Assembly: GCA_015478675.1 (NCBI GenBank)
Contig: JADMIH010000204.1
Coordinates: 1 to 6,503, forward strand
DNA length: 6,503 nucleotides
Reading direction: 5' to 3'
From: Chloroflexota bacterium
GTDB lineage: Bacteria > Chloroflexota > Chloroflexia > QHBQ01 > JADMIH01
Translations under genes and position numbers: made by a program
The notes under the pieces: generated by a model
What the model saw: the letters and a program-made list of their open reading frames with translations, nothing else
Database searches by the model: none
Told to the model about the DNA's origin: nothing
Part shown: positions 1 through 5,064 of the stretch, one piece after another
Position numbering within the stretch: the first letter of the stretch is position 1
How the letters are laid out: every line of letters starts with the position of its first letter

Positions 1-117
1 TAAGATCGAGCGGTCAGGCACACGAGATATGCGGGGCAACGACTCGTCCCCCACTGCCCCATGCTGCCACGTGCCTTTAATCCCGCAGTCTTGCAGGCAA
101 AGCCTGGAAAGCTGTAG

Positions 118-140
118 CCTACCGCGCCCTACCGCGCCCT
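118..140. repeat. 10-bp tandem repeat, 2.3 copies
   Basis: The unit CCTACCGCGC occurs at 118-127 and again, exactly, at 128-137, followed by a partial CCT at 138-140. It lies in non-coding DNA about 200 bp ahead of the cupin start. No function can be assigned; it is a plausible slippage site. Confidence 0.85.
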
Positions 141-173
141 GCTGTTTCGGGCTGTGCCCTGGAACCTTTTATC

Positions 174-211
174 TTAACGATATCTTAGTAATCCCCCCAC
201 ACTATCGTTAA
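174..211. promoter_or_regulatory. Perfect 9-bp inverted repeat, candidate operator for the cupin gene
   Basis: TTAACGATA at 174-182 is matched by its exact reverse complement TATCGTTAA at 203-211, with a 20-bp spacer. The arm starts are 29 bp apart, close to but not exactly three helical turns, so two half-sites could lie on nearly the same DNA face. The right arm sits about 11 bp upstream of a CATAAT hexamer (222-227; TATAAT with one mismatch), which could be the -10 of the cupin promoter; no good -35 is seen. The symmetry is direct observation. The operator role, and the identity of any bound protein, are inference. Confidence 0.4.
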
Positions 212-346
212 AGTTCGCACTCATAATGAAAGCATAAGGACGGCTCGGGATAGTGCTCGAGTTCACGTCCCATGTTACGCAACAGTCGCCGACGCGCTCA
301 CCACGCGCTACCTACAATTGAACTAACGCACAAGGAGAGACCAGCC

Positions 347-763
347 ATGCCCGGTTACGTCACGAATATTGAGGAAGAAACCATAAACAATAAACACTTC
401 AGAAAGGTCCTGTTTACGGCACCGCACAGCCAGTTAGTGGTGATGAGCCTCAACCCAGGAGAGGAAATTGGAGAGGAGATACACGACCTGGACCAGTTCA
501 TTCGCATCGAGACGGGCCAGGCCGAGATAATACTGGGCGATGAAGCTCACCGCGTCAGTGACGACTACGTTGCAGTCATTCCCGCTGGAACCAGGCATAA
601 CGTGGCCAACATCTCTCGCACTGAGCCGCTGAAGCTCTACACTATCTACTCTCCTCCTGAACACGAACCTGCCACGCTGCACAGAACTAAAAGGGAGGCT
701 GACGAAGCCGAAAAAGTGCACAGATCAGATGAACTGGATCGTAGGTTGCAAACGCCGGCGTGA
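347..763 (+). CDS. Small single-domain cupin protein
   Basis: A 138-residue protein with one cupin beta-barrel. Cupin motif 1 is at about residues 38-57 (GEEIGEEIHDLDQF, then E55 and G57). H46, Q50 and E55 stand where many cupins place metal ligands, although the usual HxH pair is altered. Motif 2 is at about 79-88 (PAGTRHNVAN), supplying H84. The charged tail (HRTKREADEAE) resembles that of common bacterial small cupins sometimes annotated as mannose-6-phosphate isomerase-like; substrate is unknown and I assign no reaction. The start at 347 is chosen because AAGGAG lies at 332-337, 9 nt upstream; the in-frame ATG at 272 adds 25 basic residues unlike a cupin and lacks a good ribosome site. 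The protein is probably cytoplasmic, with no signal peptide. It stands alone, with 393 bp before the next gene, so it is probably not part of the downstream operon. Confidence 0.88.
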   Translation: MPGYVTNIEEETINNKHFRKVLFTAPHSQLVVMSLNPGEEIGEEIHDLDQFIRIETGQAEIILGDEAHRVSDDYVAVIPAGTRHNVANISRTEPLKLYTIYSPPEHEPATLHRTKREADEAEKVHRSDELDRRLQTPA

Positions 764-916
764 CCTCCTGCGCTTGGGCATAAGGGCCAAATGTTGGAGC
801 TAGACTCCACCGGCTCAATTGCTGGCAGCATGATTCTTGTCTGGGTGCTGTTGCCCATCTGCCAACCCTGCGCATAAGCGTACTGCCCCGTCGAGGAAGT
901 TGGAGGCGTATCGCAA

Positions 917-1096
917 GTGCGTCCACGCCGAAGCAGATATTTCCCCGATGGCATAGGGAAGAGAGAGGCAAACGAATTTATATCGTTGATTGCCGCACGG
1001 AACCCAGATGGCGACCAAAGTACCGAGATCCTCACCGAAGCAACGACTGGAACGCTGAGTGAACATGCATATGGTGAAACCTGGGTGGGGAATTGA
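917..1096 (+). CDS. Doubtful small ORF, 59 residues, or decayed gene remnant
   Basis: A GTG at 917 has GGAGG at 902-906, 10 nt upstream, and opens a 59-residue frame ending in TGA at 1094-1096. The same frame stays open upstream back to a TAA near 873, about 70 codons in all. The second half (around AARNPDGDQSTEILTEA) reads like ordinary soluble protein, but I recognise no family, see no promoter, and the stop overlaps the -35 box of the next gene. Chance is a good explanation; a fragment of a degraded gene is another. Included only because little else explains this interval. Confidence 0.12.
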   Translation: MRPRRSRYFPDGIGKREANEFISLIAARNPDGDQSTEILTEATTGTLSEHAYGETWVGN

Positions 1097-1121
1097 CAAA
1101 TGTAACGGGGTGGAGTATATA
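1093..1121 (+). promoter_or_regulatory. Sigma70-type promoter of the TrmB-family regulator
   Basis: TTGACA at 1093-1098 is a perfect -35 consensus. TATATA at 1116-1121 follows after exactly 17 bp. An overlapping alternative -10, TATAGT (1118-1123), is closer to consensus but at 19 bp spacing. Transcription would begin near 1128, inside the adjacent inverted repeat, giving a short leader of about 30 nt before the ATG at 1157. Confidence 0.72.
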
Positions 1122-1143
1122 GTAGTAGTAATAGCTACTACTA
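1120..1143. promoter_or_regulatory. 9-bp inverted repeat over the transcription start, candidate operator
   Basis: TAGTAGTAG (1120-1128) and CTACTACTA (1135-1143) are perfect reverse complements around a 6-bp centre. The element begins in the -10 box, spans the predicted start point and ends at the first base of the AAGGA ribosome site (1143-1147). A repressor bound here would block transcription; autoregulation by the gene just downstream is the simplest reading. Transcripts starting upstream of it could also fold a hairpin next to the ribosome site. The left arm is built from a TAG triplet repeat, so it pairs in a second register too (1123-1130 with 1136-1143). The role is inference. Confidence 0.55.
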
Positions 1144-1156
1144 AGGATGATCCCCC

Positions 1157-2047
1157 ATGAAAGACAAAGATACAGTGCAACTGCTCCAAAGGTTAGGGTT
1201 CGGTGATTACGAAGCGAGAGCTTATATCGGCCTCCTGCGAGGCGGGGAACTGACCGGTTACGAGCTTGCCAAAGTCTCAGGCATACCCAGGGCCAACGTT
1301 TACGATGTGCTGCCCAGGCTTGAGGAGCGAGGGGCAGTGGTGAGAGTAGATACTCCCTCCGGCGCTCATTACTCGGCAGTGCCCACTTCTCAGCTCATGC
1401 CCAGGCTGGCCGGCAGGTTCAACGACGACCTTACCGCTGCTGAAAAGGCTCTGCTTGACCAGGGAGAAGTCACCAAAGACGATTACTCGTGGAATGTGGA
1501 GGGCTATCGCTCGGTGATAGATCATGCCCGCACACTGGTAGGCGAGGCTGAGCGTGAAATAGTGATGGCTGTGTGGCCGCAAGAGTCGAGAGCGCTATCC
1601 GACAACCTCTCAAAGGCAAAGGAGCGGGAGGTGTCCGTGACCACGCTATGTCTTGCAGGGTGCGTGCAGGAGTGCGGGAACTGCCAGGGAAATATACACC
1701 GCTACCGTCTCTCGCCCGAGGAAGAGAGCCGCTGGCTCATTGTTGCTATCGACGGCAAAGAGATGCTCGCCGGAGAGATAGATAACCACGAGAACCACTC
1801 TACCACTATCGACGAGAATGACCGGGAGGCATACGCAATCCGTACCACACACCGAATGCTTGTAGAGCTTGGTGGGTGGTATGTGCGCAACAGCATAGCC
1901 CTGGCAACTCTGGTATCAGACCTGGGAGAGCGGCTGCCCGCCATGCTAAGTACACAGGCGGCCAAGGTGCTTTCCACGCTGAGCAGTGGCGGGTTGGCGG
2001 GAGGCTGGCTGGAGCAGATGCGCTCCGCGCTCACCGTCCCCACCTGA
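1157..2047 (+). CDS. TrmB-family transcriptional regulator with a four-cysteine cluster
   Basis: A 296-residue DNA-binding protein. Residues about 5-75 form a TrmB-type winged helix-turn-helix: LGFGDYEARAYIGLL, then the recognition segment SGIPRANVYDVLPRLEERG (41-59) and a wing near VVRVDTPSG. A helical linker (about 80-105) leads to an effector domain (about 110-250) starting WNVEGYRSVIDHA, similar to the PLD-like or sugar-binding region of TrmB proteins. The oddity is CLAGCVQECGNC: C165, C169, C173 and C176, spaced CX3CX3CX2C, which could hold an Fe-S cluster or zinc or act as a thiol switch (inference). TrmB relatives often respond to maltose-type sugars, matching the downstream glucoamylase. 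The start at 1157 is supported by AAGGA at 1143-1147. The upstream palindrome suggests autoregulation. The next four genes, 103 bp away, are likely targets, though not proven. Confidence 0.85.
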   Translation: MKDKDTVQLLQRLGFGDYEARAYIGLLRGGELTGYELAKVSGIPRANVYDVLPRLEERGAVVRVDTPSGAHYSAVPTSQLMPRLAGRFNDDLTAAEKALLDQGEVTKDDYSWNVEGYRSVIDHARTLVGEAEREIVMAVWPQESRALSDNLSKAKEREVSVTTLCLAGCVQECGNCQGNIHRYRLSPEEESRWLIVAIDGKEMLAGEIDNHENHSTTIDENDREAYAIRTTHRMLVELGGWYVRNSIALATLVSDLGERLPAMLSTQAAKVLSTLSSGGLAGGWLEQMRSALTVPT

Positions 2048-2107
2048 ACCCTTTCAGCGGAGAGGACATCCCGGTGCGTCACGAGACCGGGGAGAAGTAA
2101 AGTACGG

Positions 2108-2144
2108 GATTTGGCAAACACAAGCATAAATATAGTTAAAGGAG
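2108..2144 (+). promoter_or_regulatory. Weak candidate promoter and strong ribosome site ahead of the four-gene operon
   Basis: TATAGT at 2131-2136 matches the -10 consensus at five of six bases, but no good -35 sits at proper distance; TTGGCA at 2111-2116 is only 14 bp away. A start from this -10 would leave almost no leader before the gene, so the operon may instead be read through from the regulator. ATATAGT also occurs in the regulator promoter (1117-1123). AAAGGAG at 2138-2144, 6 nt before the ATG at 2151, is a clear Shine-Dalgarno and fixes that start. Confidence 0.3.
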
Positions 2145-2150
2145 ATAAAG

Positions 2151-3431
2151 ATGCCCGGTTATAAATATCTGATCATAGGCGGTGGGATGACCGCCGCCGC
2201 TGCCATAAAAGGCATACGCGAGATAGACGCCGACGGCTCGATTGGCCTGGTCGGCAACGAAGCTGACCCACCCTATAAGCGCCCACCTCTCTCCAAGAAG
2301 CTGTGGCAGGGCAAGCCCATAGAAACGGTGTGGAAGGGCATGAGCACGGATGGAGTGGGCGGCGTACAAATGCACCTGGGGCATACAATTCAATCCATCC
2401 ATCCCACGGAAAAGTACGCGGTCGATGAAGAGGGCACGTCATACACATACGAAAAACTGCTGCTCGCCACGGGGGGCACCCCAAGACGCTTGCCCTTCGG
2501 CGGTGACCGGATAATCTATTTCCGCTCGCTCGACGACTACAGGCATCTAAAAGCGCTCACAGAAACCAAGCAGCGCTTCGCCGTGATAGGGGGTGGGTTT
2601 ATCGGTTCTGAGATCGCTGCTGCCCTGGCAATGAACGGCAAAGAAGTGACCATGATAATGCCCGAGCAGGGCATCGGGGAGCGCATCTATCCGCCTGACG
2701 TCGTTAGCTACTTGAACAGCTATTACGAACGAAGGGGCGTTAAGGTGCTTACCGGCGAGCGGGCCGTCTCGCTGGATCCGATGGATAAGGCGGACGGCGC
2801 ACCCGGAACGGGGGTCGCGCTCAAACTACAGCTGGAGAGCGGGAAGGTGATATCTGTCGACAGCGTGGTAGCGGGCATCGGCATCGTGGTGAATATAGGT
2901 CTTGCCGAGGCCGCGGGGCTGCGGATTGACAACGGCATAGTGGTGGGCGAGCACCTCCGAACAAGCGACCCGAACATCTACGCCGCGGGCGATGTTGCCT
3001 CTTACCCCGACTATACCCTGGGAGAGCGCCGCCGGGTCGAGCACGAAGACAACGCCAACAGCATGGGTAAAGCAGCCGGGCGCTCTATGGCGGCTTCAGC
3101 GCTGCAGTCCGCTCCGGAGCTATACCGACACACGCCCTTCTTCTACTCCGATATGTTCGACCTGGGCTACGAAGCGGTTGGAGAGCTTGATTCGCGCCTC
3201 GAAATGGTGACAGATTGGAAAGAGCCGTACAAGGAAGGCGTTATCTACTATCTGCGCGACGGCAGGGTGAGAGGCGTGCTCCTTTGGAACGTGTGGGGCC
3301 AGGTAGAAGCAGCGCGCCGCCTTATTTCGGAGCAGGGTCCGTTCACAGCAGAAGCTCTTTATGGCAGACTGCCCGTCGTCGCTGGCGTAACTGCCGCAGC
3401 CGGAGTAGTTGCCAAAGTAGGTGCCAAATGA
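2151..3431 (+). CDS. AIF-like FAD-dependent NAD(P)H oxidoreductase
   Basis: A 426-residue flavoprotein of the pyridine nucleotide-disulfide oxidoreductase fold. FAD-binding motif LIIGGGMTAAAA is at 7-18; the NAD(P)H Rossmann motif AVIGGGFIGSEIAAALA at 144-160; the second FAD motif IYAAGDVA at 277-283. PPYKRPPLSKKLW (40-52), LLATGGTPR (104-112), RRRVEHEDNA (293-302), SDMFDLGYEAVGELDS (333-348) and GVIYYLRDGRVRGVLLWN (363-380) closely recall mitochondrial apoptosis-inducing factor, including its C-terminal domain, but without the long insertion of the animal protein. There is no CxxxxC redox disulfide in the FAD domain, so it is not a glutathione- or thioredoxin-reductase type. Likely reaction: NAD(P)H oxidation with electron transfer to a quinone, ferredoxin or other acceptor; the partner is unknown. 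The tail (407-426) is Ala/Val-rich but too short for a sure membrane helix. It leads the operon and overlaps folE by ATGA. Confidence 0.88.
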   Translation: MPGYKYLIIGGGMTAAAAIKGIREIDADGSIGLVGNEADPPYKRPPLSKKLWQGKPIETVWKGMSTDGVGGVQMHLGHTIQSIHPTEKYAVDEEGTSYTYEKLLLATGGTPRRLPFGGDRIIYFRSLDDYRHLKALTETKQRFAVIGGGFIGSEIAAALAMNGKEVTMIMPEQGIGERIYPPDVVSYLNSYYERRGVKVLTGERAVSLDPMDKADGAPGTGVALKLQLESGKVISVDSVVAGIGIVVNIGLAEAAGLRIDNGIVVGEHLRTSDPNIYAAGDVASYPDYTLGERRRVEHEDNANSMGKAAGRSMAASALQSAPELYRHTPFFYSDMFDLGYEAVGELDSRLEMVTDWKEPYKEGVIYYLRDGRVRGVLLWNVWGQVEAARRLISEQGPFTAEALYGRLPVVAGVTAAAGVVAKVGAK

Positions 3432-4087
3432 TACTCGACATGGACTACGAAGAAGAGCTCACAGAAGACTTCGTAACCAGCATGGACCTGCACAAGCGCC
3501 GCCTGTCGGACGAACAGCTGCGCAGGTTCGAGGGCTACGCCGCCGAAATCTTCACCGCTTTCGGTATGGACGTAAACACCCCCTCCACCGAGGATACGCC
3601 CGCCCGCTTCATCAAGGGGCTGTACGAAGCGACCAACGGGTACGACGGCGATCCCAAGCTACTCAAGGTGTTCCACAACGAGTGCCGTGGAGGTCCCGAC
3701 TGCCGCCTGAGCCAGGTGATCGAGGGGCCGATAGAGTTCTACGCCCTGTGCGAGCACCACGCCCTCCCCTTCTACGGCAAGGCATACGTTGGCTACATAG
3801 CGCACGAAGGCATAATCGGCATATCGAAGCTAACGCGCCTGGTGCGCCTGTTTGCCCGACGCTTCACCGTGCAGGAGCGCATGGGCCAGCAGATAGCCGA
3901 TACGCTCAATACGATGCTTGAGCCGCACGGGGTGGCCGTCTACCTGGAAGCCCACCACATGTGCATGCAGATGCGGGGGGTGCACGAGACGTCACCGCTT
4001 ACGAGAACCACCTTCTGGCGGGGCGCTTATGACGATAATCCTGCCCTCAGGTCGGAGTTTTTCACCGCCTGTGGCCTGCAGCGATAG
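3428..4087 (+). CDS. folE: GTP cyclohydrolase I (FolE type)
   Basis: A 219-residue enzyme converting GTP to 7,8-dihydroneopterin triphosphate and formate, the first step to folate and other pterins; family members form toroidal decamers in the cytoplasm. Visible motifs: EDTPARFIKGLYE (55-67), CEHHALPFYGKAYVGYI (108-124), GISKLTRLVRLFARR (131-145), QERMGQQIA (149-157) and EAHHMCMQMRGV (174-185). The zinc ligands known in the family map to C108, H111 and C179, with H110 and H177 at catalytic positions, so it should be active. Length is normal. The start at 3428 overlaps the preceding stop (ATGA) with weak AGTAGG 6-7 nt before; the frame stays open back to 3215 but that part lies inside the oxidoreductase gene and is not FolE-like. 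A later ATG at 3440 is possible. The next gene begins 8 nt after the stop. Confidence 0.96.
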   Translation: MILDMDYEEELTEDFVTSMDLHKRRLSDEQLRRFEGYAAEIFTAFGMDVNTPSTEDTPARFIKGLYEATNGYDGDPKLLKVFHNECRGGPDCRLSQVIEGPIEFYALCEHHALPFYGKAYVGYIAHEGIIGISKLTRLVRLFARRFTVQERMGQQIADTLNTMLEPHGVAVYLEAHHMCMQMRGVHETSPLTRTTFWRGAYDDNPALRSEFFTACGLQR

Positions 4088-4098
4088 GAGGCCATGTG
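4086..4098 (+). promoter_or_regulatory. Ribosome site that fixes a GTG start
   Basis: AGGAGG at 4086-4091 overlaps the folE stop codon (4085-4087) and lies only 4 nt before GTG at 4096. The nearby ATG at 4094 is out of frame and meets TAA after two codons. The short spacing is a little unusual, but no other in-frame start codon is close, and a start beyond the Ser-Ala-Thr repeat would lack a ribosome site. Confidence 0.6.
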
Positions 4099-5064
4099 GT
4101 AACCGCAACAACATCAGCAACGTCTGCAACATCAGCAACGTCTGCAACGTCAGCAAGGTCGGGTGTCAACAGGCCAGGGCGCGAGGATCTCCTCTCCCCA
4201 TTCGAGACGTTATATGACGTCAGCGAAGGGCCGGAGCTTCCGTTACCTGCCGAGCTGGAAGATATCTATGGCTCCTTACGTTTCCCCACCCTCCGCGAGC
4301 GACCATACGTCATCGGCAACCTGGTAACTTCGCTGGACGGCGTCGTATCTCTGGGTGTTCCGGGCCAGGCGGGTGGCAAGGAGATCAGCGGTTCTAACAT
4401 GCACGACCGGCTGCTCATGGGCCTCTTGCGGGCTGCTGCCGATGCCGTGGTCTCAGGGGCCGGAACCGTACGAACATCGCCCGCCCTCGTCCTGACCCCT
4501 GAGCACGTTTTCCCTTCGATGGAGGGGTCTTACCGGAAACTCCGGGCTACTCTGGGAAAGGCCAGAGTGCCTCTGAACGTTGTAGTCAGCGGCAGCGGCG
4601 ATCTCGGCCCCAACTTGTCGATTCTCGGCGGTGAGGTGCCCGCGCTGGTTGTCACGACCGAGGAAGGCTCGCGCCGCATCACGCAGCCGGGCAAGCTGCG
4701 CGAGATGGGCGACATTGGCAAACAGGCTATGCATGAGGCGGTGCGGGTAGACACGGTGCAGAGCGCCGGCCCTCTCACAGCCAGAGCAGTTCTCGAGGCG
4801 ATTACCCGCACAGGCTATGGCGGTCTTGTGCTGGTCGAGGGTGGTCCTCACTTGATGGCAAGCTTTTTTGCCGAAGGCTGCCTGGACGAGATGTTCCTGA
4901 CCCTCTCTCCGCAGGTTGTGGGTCGGGATGGCAAGACGGAGCGCCCGGGGCTGGTTGCCGGACGGAGTTTGGCCCCGGAGCATCCGGCATGGGGAACGCT
5001 GGTAGGGATCAGACGGGCCGCAAGCCATCTCTTCCTCCGTTACAAGTTTGGGGTGCCGATATGA
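4096..5064 (+). CDS. RibD C-terminal domain / DHFR-like reductase
   Basis: A 322-residue protein whose core (about 68-315) is the RibD C-terminal, dihydrofolate-reductase-like fold. Markers are RPYVIGNLVTSLDGVVS (69-85), a helix with LLRAAADAVVSGAGTVR (110-126), and LVEGGPHLMASFFAEGCLDE (246-265), with VEGGP as the usual NADPH-site motif. There is no N-terminal deaminase domain, so it is not a bifunctional RibD. Relatives are annotated pyrimidine reductase or dihydrofolate reductase family; the riboflavin-pathway step is reduction of 5-amino-6-ribosylamino-pyrimidinedione phosphate with NADPH. Directly after folE, it may instead reduce a pterin (inference). The N-terminus (7-21) is a Ser-Ala-Thr repeat ahead of a linker and the domain-preceding segment SPFETLYDVSEGP. 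It starts at GTG and ends with an ATGA overlap with the glucoamylase. Substrate is uncertain; fold is well supported. Confidence 0.88.
   Translation: MVTATTSATSATSATSATSARSGVNRPGREDLLSPFETLYDVSEGPELPLPAELEDIYGSLRFPTLRERPYVIGNLVTSLDGVVSLGVPGQAGGKEISGSNMHDRLLMGLLRAAADAVVSGAGTVRTSPALVLTPEHVFPSMEGSYRKLRATLGKARVPLNVVVSGSGDLGPNLSILGGEVPALVVTTEEGSRRITQPGKLREMGDIGKQAMHEAVRVDTVQSAGPLTARAVLEAITRTGYGGLVLVEGGPHLMASFFAEGCLDEMFLTLSPQVVGRDGKTERPGLVAGRSLAPEHPAWGTLVGIRRAASHLFLRYKFGVPI
4114..4158 (+). repeat. 9-bp coding tandem repeat (Ser-Ala-Thr), five units
   Basis: Units are TCAGCAACG (4114), TCTGCAACA (4123), TCAGCAACG (4132), TCTGCAACG (4141) and a degenerate TCAGCAAGG (4150). Seen at a longer period, an 18-bp unit occurs twice exactly at 4111-4128 and 4129-4146, then breaks down. 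Translated, it gives four SAT tripeptides and one SAR near the protein's N-terminus. Because the unit is a multiple of three, copy-number change would keep the frame. Confidence 0.9.

Larger units (their letters stand above)
1..346. other. Gene-free stretch upstream of the cupin gene
   Basis: I see no convincing gene in these bases. A 60-codon open frame at 29-211 has a Cys/Pro/Ser-rich translation with no recognisable domain and no ribosome binding site, so I leave it out. The stretch holds a 10-bp tandem repeat (118-140) and, after a switch to AT-rich sequence near 165, a perfect 9-bp inverted repeat (174-182 and 203-211). A CATAAT hexamer at 222-227 could be a -10 element. No strong rho-independent terminator is visible. 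The window opens with TAA, but whether that ends an upstream gene cannot be told. Confidence 0.6.
764..1156. other. Intergenic stretch between the cupin and regulator genes
   Basis: This 393-bp stretch has no gene that I can support firmly. Weak hairpins exist (for example TGGAG at 795-799 with CTCCA at 805-809), but none is followed by a T run, so I call no terminator. A doubtful small open frame lies at 917-1096. The last 65 bases hold the regulator promoter and an inverted repeat. Antisense open frames here have no recognisable domain. Confidence 0.6.

Noticed and set aside
149..170. GGGC-TGT-GCCC followed by TTTT as a terminator
   Set aside because: A 4-bp stem with the T run 7 bp away is too weak to call.
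29..211. 60-codon open frame near the left edge
   Set aside because: No ribosome site, no domain, and it runs through a tandem repeat and the AT-rich control region.
272..346. Upstream ATG that would extend the cupin by 25 residues
   Set aside because: The added residues are Arg/His-rich and unlike cupins, and the ATG at 347 has AAGGAG at ideal spacing.
1120..1143. Identity with the archaeal TrmB operator
   Set aside because: As I recall, that site has TACT and AGTA half-sites in the opposite order; here the arms read TAGTAGTAG and CTACTACTA, so I do not equate them.
1649..1684. CX3CX2C spacing within the regulator read as a radical SAM motif
   Set aside because: C169, C173 and C176 match the spacing, but the protein has an HTH and TrmB layout with no radical SAM barrel.
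2044..2057. Hairpin CTGAA-CCCT-TTCAG as a terminator after the regulator gene
   Set aside because: The stem is only 5 bp, overlaps the stop codon and has no following T run.
3215..3427. N-terminal 71-residue extension of FolE
   Set aside because: It lies wholly inside the oxidoreductase gene in another frame and is Arg/Ser-rich; the ATGA overlap at 3428 gives a normal-length FolE.
3421..3921. 166-residue Arg-rich open frame over folE
   Set aside because: A shifted-frame shadow of folE; its composition is typical of an off-frame reading of GC-rich coding DNA.
4453..5028. 191-residue antisense open frame over the RibD-like gene
   Set aside because: No recognisable motif and no ribosome site; the sense frame has clear family motifs across the same span.
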